A DNA stretch of 64,000 nt from MGBC163016 sp964631345 (GTDB lineage: Bacteria > Actinomycetota > Coriobacteriia > Coriobacteriales > Eggerthellaceae): positions 186,001 to 250,000 of the forward strand of contig CAZVWE010000002.1 in assembly GCA_964631345.1 (NCBI GenBank), in the 5' to 3' direction. The notes beneath the pieces were generated by a model that ran no database searches, was not told the DNA's origin, and worked only from the letters and a program-made list of their open reading frames with translations. The number at the start of each line of letters is the position of its first letter. The first letter of the stretch is position 1. The position numbers and the translations under genes are program-made. Of the stretch, positions 1 through 9,584 are shown one piece after another.

Positions 1-1
1 T

Positions 2-1762
2 ATATATACATATTTGTTGTTCAAAAACCACCCTGATATTTTGCAGCTATATCAAGACAGGTTTCGCTACATACTAGTTGACGAATACCAAGACACAAAT
101 CATGCACAATATGCAATCACGCAAATGCTTGCTCTTAAAAACCGGAACATCATGGTCGTGGGAGATGATGATCAGTCGATTTATTCGTGGCGTGGAGCGG
201 ATATCAGAAACATCTTGGAATTTGAACAGGATTGGCCAGATGCACATGTTGTAAAACTTGAGCAAAACTATCGTTCATCTGGAAATATCTTGGCCGCAGC
301 AAATAAGGTGATTGCAGGGAATGCTCACAGAAAGCAAAAAAAACTGTTCACGGAAGCCGGCGATGGCGAAAAAATAGGCGTCTATTATGCAACTGATGAA
401 CGGGACGAAGGAAGATGGATTGCATCTGAGATAGAGCGTGCTCATGCAAAGGGTGCACCATATGGTTCAGTTGCAGTTTTCTATAGAACAAACGCACAGT
501 CTCGTATGCTTGAAGATATGCTTTTGCGAGCAGGTGTTCCATATCGAATCGTTGGTGGTACAAAGTTTTTTGATAGAGCCGAAATTAAAGATGTGATGGC
601 CTATCTTACGTTGGTTGTTAATCCTTCGGACAATGTGTCGTTTGAGCGCGTAATAAATGTTCCCGCAAGAGGAATTGGTAAAAGTACCATAGAAAAAATC
701 CATGCTATATCTGTGCAGTATTCAATGCCTATGATGCAAGCCGCAGAAATGCTTCTTGCAGAAGATGATATAAGACAGGCAACAAAAAATGCCATCGCAG
801 GTTTTCTAAACAGCATTCAGGAATGCGGTCAATATGAAGGAGATTTGCGTCAAGTTGTAGAGCGCATTGTCGAAATAACCGGTGTTATGTCTGCACTTCA
901 AGACAAGGGTACAGATGAAGCTTATGCACGTGTGGAAAACATTAAAGAATTTTTTGGTGTAGTTCAGGAATTTACTGAAACACACGATGATGCCGATGCG
1001 CTTTTTGACGTACCGTCTTTAACCGAAGAGACTGAAGAAGGTGAAGAGCCACCTCGTCAACTTCGAGGGGATTCACTTTCTGACTTTATCGAGTGGGTAA
1101 GGCTTAGAACTGACCTTGATACTGTATCTCAAGGAGACGATGCTGTTACGCTTATGACGGTACATTCTGCAAAAGGTCTTGAGTACGACAGTGTTTTTGT
1201 GGCAGGTATGGAAGAAAGCATTTTTCCGCATATGGCGTCTATGATGGATGCTCAAGGTGTAGAAGAAGAGCGCAGACTTGCATATGTTGCGATTACACGC
1301 GCAAGAAAAAAGTTATGCCTTACATGCGCGCAAACCAGAAAACTTTTTGGGCAAACTAATGCAAATGCGCCTTCAAGGTTCTTAAAGGACATACCATCTG
1401 AACTTCGTGATACCAAAGGATTGGGATCTGCTGGATTTTCTGGAACAGGTTGGGAAAAACGTGGAAGCAGAAGAGGCATTGCTGGCTCTGGGACTGAGGC
1501 TGGAGATGGACGTGTATTTGGCCAATCAAGTGCTGGTGGCCATTTATCTTCTAGAGGCCAATCCGTGCGCAGAAGCTCAGATTCTGGCAAACGCGCAGGT
1601 GCTCACGAGCATTTTATGAAAGGCGATGTGATCGACCATAAAACATTTGGTCGGGGATTTGTTATAAAGGTCGATGGTGACACACTTCACGTTAAGTTCG
1701 AAAAGACTGGTCAGGTAAAAAAGTTGCTTAAAGACTATGCGCCAATCGTGAAAATTAAATAG
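2..1762 (+). CDS. pcrA: ATP-dependent DNA helicase PcrA/UvrD, C-terminal part (partial)
   Basis: This is a superfamily 1A 3'-5' DNA helicase for repair and rolling-circle replication, cut by the left window edge. The reading frame is open from base 2 (I-Y-T-Y-L-L-F-K), so the TTG at 14 is not a real start and the N-terminal Walker A part lies outside. Seen in order: motif II DEYQD near fragment residues 27-31, motif III DDQSIYSWRGAD, motif IV NYRSSGNI, the 2B region, motif V TVHSAKGLEYD and motif VI EERRLAYVAITRARKK. A low-complexity Gly/Ser-rich linker follows, then a final small domain (HKTFGRGFVIKVDGD and onward) that resembles the PcrA C-terminal Tudor domain known to contact RNA polymerase. 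The closeness to PcrA plus this tail favours PcrA over UvrD or Rep. The stop TAG at 1760-1762 abuts the next gene. Confidence 0.95.
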   Translation: MYTYLLFKNHPDILQLYQDRFRYILVDEYQDTNHAQYAITQMLALKNRNIMVVGDDDQSIYSWRGADIRNILEFEQDWPDAHVVKLEQNYRSSGNILAAANKVIAGNAHRKQKKLFTEAGDGEKIGVYYATDERDEGRWIASEIERAHAKGAPYGSVAVFYRTNAQSRMLEDMLLRAGVPYRIVGGTKFFDRAEIKDVMAYLTLVVNPSDNVSFERVINVPARGIGKSTIEKIHAISVQYSMPMMQAAEMLLAEDDIRQATKNAIAGFLNSIQECGQYEGDLRQVVERIVEITGVMSALQDKGTDEAYARVENIKEFFGVVQEFTETHDDADALFDVPSLTEETEEGEEPPRQLRGDSLSDFIEWVRLRTDLDTVSQGDDAVTLMTVHSAKGLEYDSVFVAGMEESIFPHMASMMDAQGVEEERRLAYVAITRARKKLCLTCAQTRKLFGQTNANAPSRFLKDIPSELRDTKGLGSAGFSGTGWEKRGSRRGIAGSGTEAGDGRVFGQSSAGGHLSSRGQSVRRSSDSGKRAGAHEHFMKGDVIDHKTFGRGFVIKVDGDTLHVKFEKTGQVKKLLKDYAPIVKIK

Positions 1763-1790
1763 GGTGTCATCAGTAGTGAAAGAAGATAAT

Positions 1791-3047
1791 TTGAGTAAAC
1801 CCAAAGTGTTGGATACATTTTGCGAGCTTGCATCAATTGAAAGCCCTTCTTGGCATGAAGGCTCCATGCAAGAAAAATGTATGCAGGAATTCTTAAGTCT
1901 AGGATTTAATGTTATAGCCGACGATGCGAAAGCAATTGTTGGCGGGGATGCTTCAAATGTGATTTGTTATTTGCCGGGCACATCACTGGAAAATGGTGAA
2001 GCCTCTGATATCGTTGCTTTTTCTGCGCATATGGACACAGTGCTTCCTTGTGCTGAAATTTCGATTAAAAGATGTGAACGTGAGTGCAATGGGCAGATGG
2101 TAGAAGCGTTTGTGAGTGAAGGCGAAACGATTCTTTCTGCTGATGATAAAGCCGGTATTGCGTCCATTATTGAAGGAATCACAGCGTCTTTAGACAGCAA
2201 TGCAAATCGTGCGGGATTTCCATCAATAATTGTTGTTCTTACAGTTTGCGAAGAACAAAGCCTTCTTGGATCCGGTGCTTTGAAAATAGATACCGTAAAG
2301 ACATGCATTGAGTCTTTTCAAGAATCTTCAAGCTTTAAACAAGACTGCGCACTTCAAATTAAACATGATTTGCAGGCACTTCAAAACGGGCATATTCCAA
2401 TGTATGTACTCGATGCTGACGGAGCACCTGGATCTGCAATTCTTAAAGCGCCATGTCACTATACGTTTAAGGCTGAATTTAATGGTCGAGCAGCACATGC
2501 TGGTGTTGAGCCAGAAGCCGGTGTGTCTGCAATTGAGGTGGCATCAATGGCTATATCAAATATGCCGCTTCTTAGAATCGATGCTGATACAACAGCGAAT
2601 ATTGGAACAATTGACGGTGGGGTAGCCACTAATATTGTTGCTTGTAGATGCATTGTTGAAGGTGAATGCAGATCTTTGGTAGAGGATAAAGCTATACATC
2701 AGCGCGATGCTATGCAAAAAGCTATGGAAGATGCCTGTAAAGAGTATGGTGCGACGCTAAACGTAGAGTGGACATATGATTATCCAAGTATTTCATGGGA
2801 CGAGTCAAACGATGTTGTTGTGCATTTCAAGCAAGCCGCAGAGGCATTAGGTCTTGCTTATCAATCGGTATCAACTGGTGGAGGGGCTGATGCAAATATT
2901 TTGCAGACAAAAGGCTTTGATGCACTGACTCTGGGTATTGGGATGACCAATTTCCACTCAACAGATGAATGGATATCGCTTATAGATCTAATAGATGATG
3001 CGAGATTAGTGGAAGCTATCATCGCTGAATACATTCGCAAAAATTAG
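1791..3047 (+). CDS. M20-family metallopeptidase (PepT-like)
   Basis: This is a predicted cytoplasmic zinc aminopeptidase or tripeptidase-like enzyme, 418 residues. Metal-ligand motifs of the M20 family are visible: FSAHMDTV (His, Asp), SADDKAGIA (bridging Asp), TVCEEQSLLGS (catalytic Glu pair) and the late GMTNFHSTDEW (His). The lid or dimerisation domain contains FNGRAAHAGVEPEAGVSA. GTG codons at 1764 and 1776 are also in frame. I prefer TTG 1791 because AGAAG at 1781-1785 gives a normal spacing, but the start is uncertain. The gene follows pcrA directly and precedes the pyrophosphatase by 25 bp, so the three may be cotranscribed. Substrate cannot be read from sequence; PepT-like M20B peptidases are the nearest group I recognise. 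Confidence 0.85.
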   Translation: MSKPKVLDTFCELASIESPSWHEGSMQEKCMQEFLSLGFNVIADDAKAIVGGDASNVICYLPGTSLENGEASDIVAFSAHMDTVLPCAEISIKRCERECNGQMVEAFVSEGETILSADDKAGIASIIEGITASLDSNANRAGFPSIIVVLTVCEEQSLLGSGALKIDTVKTCIESFQESSSFKQDCALQIKHDLQALQNGHIPMYVLDADGAPGSAILKAPCHYTFKAEFNGRAAHAGVEPEAGVSAIEVASMAISNMPLLRIDADTTANIGTIDGGVATNIVACRCIVEGECRSLVEDKAIHQRDAMQKAMEDACKEYGATLNVEWTYDYPSISWDESNDVVVHFKQAAEALGLAYQSVSTGGGADANILQTKGFDALTLGIGMTNFHSTDEWISLIDLIDDARLVEAIIAEYIRKN

Positions 3048-3072
3048 TCTTATAAAAAATTCGGAGGGTAAG

Positions 3073-4428
3073 ATGAAACCGTCAGTCATCGTCTGTGGAC
3101 ATAAAAACCCTGACAATGACTCTATATGTTCTGCTGTTGGCTATGCTTATTTAAAAAATGCTATAGCTAAACGAGATGGAGTTAAAACAGATAAATATCA
3201 AGCATATACGCTGGGTGCGCTGCCACCTGAAAGTGAATGGATTTTAAAGAAAAACAATATTGATGCGCCGCGCCCACTAACACATGTGCATCTTCGCGTA
3301 AAAGACGTAATGACTGAAAATCCAATTTCCATATCTAAGAATGCAACAATGCTTGAAGCAGGTCGTCTTCTTAGAAAGCATAATATTCGCTCTTTAGTTG
3401 TTCTAGATGATGATGGTAAGTTTCTAGGGCTTATTTCTACACGTGCCATTGCCGAGCGCTATATTTCAGCAACAGATGAACTTGCAGAAGGGGATCCCGC
3501 ATCAAGTATGGCGGTTGCAAGTTCTTTGATTGATTCTTTGACGCAAAAAGTTGAAGAACTCATGGCCACAAATGTGCTTGTCTTAGAAGCAGATGGTCTA
3601 ATGAATGAGGCTGCAGTTGATCTTGTGGAAAGTGAGCTTCGCGAAGGAATTGTACTAGATACTACAGGTCGTCCTTTAGGTATAGTTACGCGTTCAGATG
3701 TAGCAGCAGCGCCTAAACGTAAAGTTATCTTGGTTGACCATAATGAAACGCGCCAAGCAGCTCCTGGTCTTGAAGAGTCAGATGTGCTTGAAATAATTGA
3801 TCATCATAGAATTGCAGATGTCTCAACTGCAAATCCGATTCGCTTCTTGAATCTCCCATGGGGCTCCACCGCAACTATCGTGACTTATGAGTTCAGACGC
3901 GAAGGGATTGAAGTTCCGCAAAGTATTGCAGAAGTGCTTTTGTCAGCCATTATGACTGATACGGTTATTTTGAAATCTCCAACCACAACTGATATCGATA
4001 GAGATCAAGTTGATTATCTTTGCGGTGTTATTGGATGCGATCCTGTGGAATTTGGGTTGGAGGTATTTCGCGCGCGCGGTGGGGATGAGGGAATGCCCAT
4101 CAAGAGTTTTGTTGAAAGCGACTCAAAGGAATTCCAAGTAGGTGACAGTACTGTTTTAATTGCACAACACGAAACAGTAGACCTTAAAGCTGCCATGACT
4201 CGTGAGGCGGAAATTCGCGAGCATATGCAGAAAATTTTAAGTGCAAAAGGATATGGATTTGTACTCTTGATGATTACAGATATTGTGGCAGAAGGCAGTC
4301 AATTCATTCTTGAAGGAAATCCAAAAGCTGTAGAGCATGCTTTTGATATTAAGGTGAATCCAAATGGCGGAAATTGGATGCCCAGTATCCTTTCGCGTAA
4401 AAAGCAGGTCATAACTAAACTTCTATAG
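3073..4428 (+). CDS. ppaC: Manganese-dependent inorganic pyrophosphatase with CBS domains (family II)
   Basis: The protein hydrolyses pyrophosphate to phosphate in the cytoplasm, pulling biosynthetic reactions forward; 451 residues. The N-terminal DHH domain begins CGHKNPDNDSICSA, with the His and Asp metal ligands. A regulatory CBS pair follows (VKDVMTENPISISKNATM, then a second unit ending GIVTRSDVAAAP around residue 215). The DHH motif appears as IIDHHRIADV and the DHHA2 substrate domain fills the C-terminus, including the SRKKQVI loop near residues 440-446. There is no DRTGG insert between the CBS units, unlike many clostridial forms; the length fits the adenine-nucleotide-regulated type described in Eggerthella and Cryptobacterium. 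A GGAGGG ribosome site lies at 3062-3067. Allosteric regulation by AMP/ADP/ATP is inferred from the family. Confidence 0.93.
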   Translation: MKPSVIVCGHKNPDNDSICSAVGYAYLKNAIAKRDGVKTDKYQAYTLGALPPESEWILKKNNIDAPRPLTHVHLRVKDVMTENPISISKNATMLEAGRLLRKHNIRSLVVLDDDGKFLGLISTRAIAERYISATDELAEGDPASSMAVASSLIDSLTQKVEELMATNVLVLEADGLMNEAAVDLVESELREGIVLDTTGRPLGIVTRSDVAAAPKRKVILVDHNETRQAAPGLEESDVLEIIDHHRIADVSTANPIRFLNLPWGSTATIVTYEFRREGIEVPQSIAEVLLSAIMTDTVILKSPTTTDIDRDQVDYLCGVIGCDPVEFGLEVFRARGGDEGMPIKSFVESDSKEFQVGDSTVLIAQHETVDLKAAMTREAEIREHMQKILSAKGYGFVLLMITDIVAEGSQFILEGNPKAVEHAFDIKVNPNGGNWMPSILSRKKQVITKLL

Positions 4429-4485
4429 ACATTGCTGTTATATAGGATGGATATTATTGCTTTATAGGTCTAGCAAGGAGGCGAT

Positions 4486-6285
4486 ATGTTCTGTCCAAAA
4501 TGTGGCACCGAAAATCCAGACGGTGCAAAGTTTTGTGCTTCATGCGGCCAACAGATGAGGTCACAGGAAGAAACTCAAAAACCAGCAACCACACAAACTG
4601 CCACAGATGCGCAAGCAGGTACTGCAATGCCTACAAATGTAGCCGCTGGTGTGATTGCTGCTTCGAAAAAGAAAAAGATCGTACCAATGGCGATCGGCGG
4701 TGTAATAGTCCTTATCATCGTTATCATCTTTATTCTTTTTGCAACAAAAGTTTTGACATTTGACACTCGCGTAAATGAAGAAAACTTCCCTAACACATTG
4801 ATGCGCCAAGCGGTTTTACGTGATGTAGACAAAGATGGCGATGAGATTCTAACGAAAGAAGAGCGAGAGTCTGTAACCACTGTCGCATATAACGGTCATG
4901 CTGCGGTGCTCATTTCTGATGGTCAGTCAATGGATGATAGTTATTTAAGCATTGTTGAAATGCGCCTTGAGGAAAACAACGCCGGAGGACTTGCATCAGG
5001 AGATGTTTTTACAAGCCTTAAGCATTTCCCTAATGTTAAAAACGTAGTTATGCCATCAGCTGGCATTAGTGAGGCTGATATGGCAAATGTGCCAAAAGCT
5101 GAATATGTCGATCTTCGTGGTAATTCAATAACAGAGCTTAATTTATCTAAGAATTCAGCAGTTCAATCTCTGTTCTGTGATCCTTCAGTGGAGTTGACTG
5201 GGTTAGATGAGGCAAATCTCTACTTTAGAGAACTTCCAAAAAAGGAGAAAGAAACTTACTCTGGAAGTTCATCTTCTAATAGTAAGGACTTTATTTATGA
5301 CGTAAAAGGCAGGTTAACAAAAGTAGATATTGGTGATTCAGATTATGACTGGACTTTTGAATATGATGACCAAAATAGGTTGTCAGCTTGCCTTGTGTAT
5401 GGGGAGAATTTTACGTATACATACAACGATGATGGAACTTTAGGAGAATGGGAATATCATTACAGATCATCTGACGATAAGTATGGTTTCCGTTTTGAGT
5501 ACGATGAATCAAAGAACCCAGTAAGGTCAGTACCATTCGGTGGTTCTTCTGGATCGGAGACCTCATATACTTACGAATATACTGACGGAAAGTTAGCAGC
5601 GGGGCACTATTCATACAAATATAATCAATCATCAACTTCAACTGAAACAACGTATTCATTTAACGACCAGGGACTTTTAGCTTCTTCTGATACAACAAGT
5701 ACGTCTACATATTCATCAAGTCCAAGTTATACGGGTACTGATAAAACCGAATATGGCTATAGTGATAATGGAATGCTTGTAAGTATCAGTGACACTTCTA
5801 AATGGTCCGATACTACCTATACAAATTCATGCACTGCCGAGAGAACTGATAATCTTGCGGTAAGCATAACAGCTAAAAGCAGCGATACTACATTTGTGCA
5901 AAATAATGAGTTTGACAGTAGCGGTTACCCTGTAAAGATGACCCTCAATAGTAGGTATGGACAATCTTCCAGTACATATACAACGACTACTGAAACTGAA
6001 TATATAAAATTTGTATCTTCTAATGACAATGTCGAATCTATTTTAACTACACCATATTTCAGCCATGTTATCGATGCTGTACAACTGGGCGAATTGGGAG
6101 GAGTTTTAGGACCTATGACGCCTTATAGAAACGGTGGCGGTGGTTTCTATCCATTTTCTCAAGATGTTTATATGCCGCAGTTAATGAATGCCAAACTTAT
6201 GGGGGTCTATCCACAAATGGATCAGTGCCCTCATGAAAAAGAACTCTTTGATAAAGCAATTGAGGCATTTAAGGCTACTGAATAA
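4486..6285 (+). CDS. Zinc-ribbon, single-pass surface protein with EF-hand/LRR-like and YD-repeat-like regions
   Basis: The function is unknown. The 599-residue protein starts with a cytoplasmic zinc ribbon (CPKCG at 3-7, CASCG at 17-21), then a Thr/Ala-rich linker and one strong membrane segment at about 66-90. There is no signal peptide, so the bulk is probably outside the cell. Just beyond the membrane is FPNTLMRQAVL followed by an EF-hand-like DVDKDGDEILTKEE, the arrangement often seen at the start of bacterial leucine-rich repeat surface proteins. Weak LRR-like strands (YVDLRGNSITELNLS) follow. From about residue 260 to 520 it is rich in Ser, Thr, Tyr and Asp, with tandem units such as YDVKGRLTKV, YDDQNRLSAC and YNDDGTLGE that resemble YD/RHS repeats. 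The last 70 residues form a separate Gly/Pro-rich module. RBS AAGGAGG precedes the ATG. Confidence 0.75.
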   Translation: MFCPKCGTENPDGAKFCASCGQQMRSQEETQKPATTQTATDAQAGTAMPTNVAAGVIAASKKKKIVPMAIGGVIVLIIVIIFILFATKVLTFDTRVNEENFPNTLMRQAVLRDVDKDGDEILTKEERESVTTVAYNGHAAVLISDGQSMDDSYLSIVEMRLEENNAGGLASGDVFTSLKHFPNVKNVVMPSAGISEADMANVPKAEYVDLRGNSITELNLSKNSAVQSLFCDPSVELTGLDEANLYFRELPKKEKETYSGSSSSNSKDFIYDVKGRLTKVDIGDSDYDWTFEYDDQNRLSACLVYGENFTYTYNDDGTLGEWEYHYRSSDDKYGFRFEYDESKNPVRSVPFGGSSGSETSYTYEYTDGKLAAGHYSYKYNQSSTSTETTYSFNDQGLLASSDTTSTSTYSSSPSYTGTDKTEYGYSDNGMLVSISDTSKWSDTTYTNSCTAERTDNLAVSITAKSSDTTFVQNNEFDSSGYPVKMTLNSRYGQSSSTYTTTTETEYIKFVSSNDNVESILTTPYFSHVIDAVQLGELGGVLGPMTPYRNGGGGFYPFSQDVYMPQLMNAKLMGVYPQMDQCPHEKELFDKAIEAFKATE

Positions 6286-6307
6286 CAGGTGTTATATATA
6301 TCTAGAG

Positions 6308-6340
6308 GTGGGGTACAGATTTGTCTGTATCCCACTTTTT
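6308..6340 (+). terminator. Rho-independent terminator after the zinc-ribbon gene
   Basis: A 12-bp stem runs from GTGGGGTACAGA (6308-6319) to TCTGTATCCCAC (6324-6335), with one G-T wobble and a four-base loop. It is followed by TTTTTT. The position is 23 bp after the stop codon, ahead of the ribosomal operon promoter. Confidence 0.92.
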
Positions 6341-6426
6341 TGTTGCAGAAGTTACTGTGCTGTAACTCTCAATAGCCGCTTAAGAAATAAATGAATCGTT
6401 TATGGATACTCCCGGGTGCGTGGCGT

Positions 6427-6455
6427 TTGACACGCTGGGAAGGTAACTATAGTAT
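6427..6455 (+). promoter_or_regulatory. Predicted sigma-70-type promoter of the str operon
   Basis: TTGACA at 6427-6432 is followed after 17 bases by TAGTAT (6450-6455), overlapping TATAGT at 6448-6453. It lies about 80 bp upstream of rpsL and downstream of a strong terminator, the expected place for the rpsL-rpsG-fusA promoter. The call rests on consensus match only. Confidence 0.65.
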
Positions 6456-6532
6456 TGCAACTCGCGCCTTAAAATGGGTCGTAATATTAACTAGTAAAGC
6501 CTGTACGGGAAAAGATTGGAAAGGAAAAAGCT

Positions 6533-6904
6533 TTGCCTACTATCAACCAACTTGTGCGCAAGGGGCGCAAGAAGCAGGTCGAAAAGAAAAAGACACCTGC
6601 ACTCAAGGGCAATCCGCAAAAGCGCGGAGTTTGCACCCGTGTTTACACGACAACCCCGAAAAAGCCTAATTCAGCTCTTCGTAAGGTTTGCCGTGTAAGA
6701 CTAGTAAATGGAATGGAAGTTACCGCATACATTCCAGGTATTGGTCACAATCTTCAAGAGCACTCAATGGTTTTGATCCGCGGTGGTCGTGTTAAGGATC
6801 TTCCAGGTGTTCGTTACAAGGTTATCCGCGCTGCACTTGACTGCGCACCAGTTGATAACCGCATGCAAGCAAGAAGTCGCTACGGAGCTAAAAGACCTAA
6901 GTAG
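6533..6904 (+). CDS. rpsL: 30S ribosomal protein S12
   Basis: This decoding-centre protein has 123 residues, the usual length. It begins PTINQLVRKGRKK after a TTG start preceded by AAAGGA. The streptomycin-contact lysines are present (K43 in TTPKKPNS and K88 in GGRVKDLPGV), so the gene looks streptomycin-sensitive; Asp89, the methylthiolation site in other bacteria, is conserved. It is first gene of the str operon; rpoB/rpoC are not immediately upstream in this window. Confidence 0.98.
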   Translation: MPTINQLVRKGRKKQVEKKKTPALKGNPQKRGVCTRVYTTTPKKPNSALRKVCRVRLVNGMEVTAYIPGIGHNLQEHSMVLIRGGRVKDLPGVRYKVIRAALDCAPVDNRMQARSRYGAKRPK

Positions 6905-6983
6905 CAATCGTTAAGACGCGCGGGCATATTTGCCTAATGGCCGTACCACTCGACCCGAAGCGCGCAGAGAAAAGGAGAAACGC

Positions 6984-7454
6984 ATGCCACGTCGTGCAGC
7001 AGCAACAAGAAGGCCAATTCAGCCTGATGCAAAGTACAACAATCGTCTTGTCACTCAACTGATCAACAAGATCATGATGGATGGCAAGAAGTCTCTCGCC
7101 GAGCGCATTGTCTATGGAGCGTTCGACATTATTCAAGAGAAAACTGGCGAGGATCCACTGTCGGTATTTAAAAAGGCAATGGACAACGTTCGCCCTGAAC
7201 TTGAGTGCAAGCCAAAGCGTGTAGGTGGCGCAACCTATCAGGTACCAATGGAGGTTAACTCCAGACGCGCTACAACCCTTGCTATTCGTTGGATTGTGGA
7301 CTACTCCCGTACAAGGCGTGAACACACAATGAAAGAGCGCTTGGCAAGCGAGATTATCGAAGCTTCTGAAAACACCGGTAATGCTATCAAGAAGCGCGAA
7401 GATATGCGCAAGATGGCAGAAGCGAACCGTGCGTTTTCACACTATCGCTTCTAA
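6984..7454 (+). CDS. rpsG: 30S ribosomal protein S7
   Basis: This is the primary 16S rRNA-binding protein that nucleates the small-subunit head; 156 residues. The start is ATG 6984 (MPRRAAATRRP), which has AAAGGAG just upstream; an in-frame upstream codon at 6930 would add 18 residues not found in S7. Typical segments include NKIMMDGKKSLAERIVYGAF and the C-terminal KKREDMRKMAEANRAFSHYRF region. It is followed after 12 bp by fusA. Confidence 0.98.
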   Translation: MPRRAAATRRPIQPDAKYNNRLVTQLINKIMMDGKKSLAERIVYGAFDIIQEKTGEDPLSVFKKAMDNVRPELECKPKRVGGATYQVPMEVNSRRATTLAIRWIVDYSRTRREHTMKERLASEIIEASENTGNAIKKREDMRKMAEANRAFSHYRF

Positions 7455-7466
7455 GGCAGGATGAAA

Positions 7467-9584
7467 ATGGCACAATTACCACTTAAAGACACACGTAACT
7501 TCGGTATCATGGCTCACATTGATGCTGGTAAAACCACAACCACCGAGCGCATTCTTTACTACACAGGAAAGACTCATAAAATCGGTGAAGTTCATGATGG
7601 TGCAGCTACCATGGACTGGATGGTTCAAGAGCAAGAGCGTGGCGTAACTATTACATCTGCTGCGACTACTTGCTTTTGGAAGTATCCTCGTGGTGAAGAG
7701 AGCGGCAAAGAATACCGCTTCCAAATTATTGACACACCAGGCCACGTTGACTTTACAGCAGAGGTAGAGCGCTCATTGCGCGTACTTGATGGAACCGTTG
7801 CTGTGTTTGACGCTGTTGCAGGTGTTCAGCCTCAGTCAGAGACCGTTTGGCGCCAAGCTGAGCGTTATGGTGTTCCGCGTATTGCATTCATCAATAAATA
7901 TGACCGCGTTGGCGCTGATTTTATTCATGCAATCCAAACCATGCGTGACAGACTTGATGCACCAGCTTATGCAGCCCAGCTTCCAATGGGTGCAGAAGAT
8001 CAATTCTGGGGAGTAATTGACCTTGTAACTATGACAGCTTGGGACTTTAAGGCTGATGACAAGGGCATGACATACCCAGAAGCAATGGATGCAATTCCTG
8101 AGGAATTTATGGCTGATGCCGAAATTTATAGGCAAGAGCTTTTAGAAGCAGCAGCTGATTGTGATGATGACCTTATGGAAAAAGTCCTCATGGAAGAGGA
8201 AGTTAGCGTTGAGGAATTCAAAAACGCAATCCGCAAGGGCGTTATCGCTTGTAAGTTAAATCCTGTTTTTGTGGGAAGCGCCTACAAAAACAAAGGCGTA
8301 CAGGAAATGCTTGACGCTGTGGTTGATTACTTACCATCTCCAGTGGATATCCCTCCAATTGAGGGCGTTAATCCGAAAAACGATGAGGTGGAGTCAAGGC
8401 CAGCTGATCCAAAAGCACCATTTTCTAGCCTTGCATTTAAGATCATGACTGACCCATATGTAGGAAAGCTTACATATCTTCGCTGCTATTCAGGCTCTCT
8501 TGATAAGGGCAGCTATGTTTTAAATGCTGTGAAGGATAAAAAAGAGCGTATCGGACGTATGCTTCAGATGCATGCAAACCAGCAGATAGACGTTGAGAAG
8601 TGTTCAGCGGGTGATATCGTTGCTGTAGTTGGTCTTAAAGATACATCTACTGGCGACACGCTGTGTGATGAAAACCACCCCATCATCTTAGAGTCTATGC
8701 AGTTTGCTGATCCTGTAATTGACATTGCTGTTGAGCCAAAGACAAAGGCTGAACAGGATAAGATGGCAATTGCACTTCAAAAGCTTGCTGAAGAAGACCC
8801 AACATTCCGTGTTTCTACAAATCATGAGACGGGTCAAACGATCATCGCAGGCATGGGTGAGCTTCACCTTGAAATTATTATCGACAGATTGCTTCGTGAA
8901 TTTAAGGTTGAAGCAAATGTTGGTAAACCACAAGTTGCTTATCGTGAACGCCCAGGTCATGAGGTCATGAATGCGGAAGGCAAGTTCGTTCGCCAATCCG
9001 GTGGTCATGGTCAATACGGACATGCGATCATCAATATGTATCCTCAAGAGCCAGGATCTGGTTATGCATTTGAAAACAAGATCGTTGGCGGCGTGATTCC
9101 AAAAGAATTTATCCCTGCAGTTGATAAGGGAATCCAGGAAGCGCTCAACACTGGTGTTTTGGCAGGATATCCTGTTGAAGACATTAAAGTTGAACTAATA
9201 GACGGAAGTTTCCATGAGGTTGACTCATCTGAGGCAGCATTTAAGGTTGCAGGTTCTATGGCAATCAAGGATGCTCTTAAGAAGTCAGACCCAGTAATCC
9301 TTGAGCCTGTCATGGCTGTTGAGGTTGAAACTCCTGAGGAATACACCGGCTTTGTTATGGGAGACATTCCATCTCGTCGTGGTGTAATTCAAGGACAGGA
9401 ACAGCGCGGAAATGCTACTGCAATCAGTGCAAAAGTTCCGCTTTCACAGATGTTTGGCTACGCGACAGATCTTCGTTCAGGAACTCAAGGACGCGCAGTC
9501 TATACGATGCAATTCGACTCTTATGAGCCTGTTCCTAAAAACGTTGCGACAGAGATTATCAGTAAAGCCGGCGGAAACGCTTAA
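7467..9584 (+). CDS. fusA: Translation elongation factor G
   Basis: This GTPase drives tRNA-mRNA translocation and, with RRF, ribosome recycling; 705 residues from ATG 7467. ATG 7461 is also in frame, but AGG at 7458-7460 is correctly spaced only for 7467. G motifs are visible: G1 AHIDAGKTTTTE, switch I VTITSAATT, G3 DTPGHVDFT, G4 NKYDRVGAD and G5 GSAYKN. Domain IV carries RQSGGHGQYGHA, and the C-terminal domain carries GDIPSRRGVIQG. The next gene is rpsJ; tuf, which commonly sits here, is absent. Confidence 0.98.
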   Translation: MAQLPLKDTRNFGIMAHIDAGKTTTTERILYYTGKTHKIGEVHDGAATMDWMVQEQERGVTITSAATTCFWKYPRGEESGKEYRFQIIDTPGHVDFTAEVERSLRVLDGTVAVFDAVAGVQPQSETVWRQAERYGVPRIAFINKYDRVGADFIHAIQTMRDRLDAPAYAAQLPMGAEDQFWGVIDLVTMTAWDFKADDKGMTYPEAMDAIPEEFMADAEIYRQELLEAAADCDDDLMEKVLMEEEVSVEEFKNAIRKGVIACKLNPVFVGSAYKNKGVQEMLDAVVDYLPSPVDIPPIEGVNPKNDEVESRPADPKAPFSSLAFKIMTDPYVGKLTYLRCYSGSLDKGSYVLNAVKDKKERIGRMLQMHANQQIDVEKCSAGDIVAVVGLKDTSTGDTLCDENHPIILESMQFADPVIDIAVEPKTKAEQDKMAIALQKLAEEDPTFRVSTNHETGQTIIAGMGELHLEIIIDRLLREFKVEANVGKPQVAYRERPGHEVMNAEGKFVRQSGGHGQYGHAIINMYPQEPGSGYAFENKIVGGVIPKEFIPAVDKGIQEALNTGVLAGYPVEDIKVELIDGSFHEVDSSEAAFKVAGSMAIKDALKKSDPVILEPVMAVEVETPEEYTGFVMGDIPSRRGVIQGQEQRGNATAISAKVPLSQMFGYATDLRSGTQGRAVYTMQFDSYEPVPKNVATEIISKAGGNA

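Noticed and set aside
14..16. TTG as the start of the helicase gene
   Set aside because: The frame is open to the window edge and PcrA homologues continue upstream; motif I is missing, so the gene is truncated by the window, not started here.
6391..6669. A 92-codon plus-strand frame overlapping the start of rpsL
   Set aside because: It overlaps most of the N-terminal half of rpsL in another frame, covers its promoter, and has no ribosome site or recognisable protein features.
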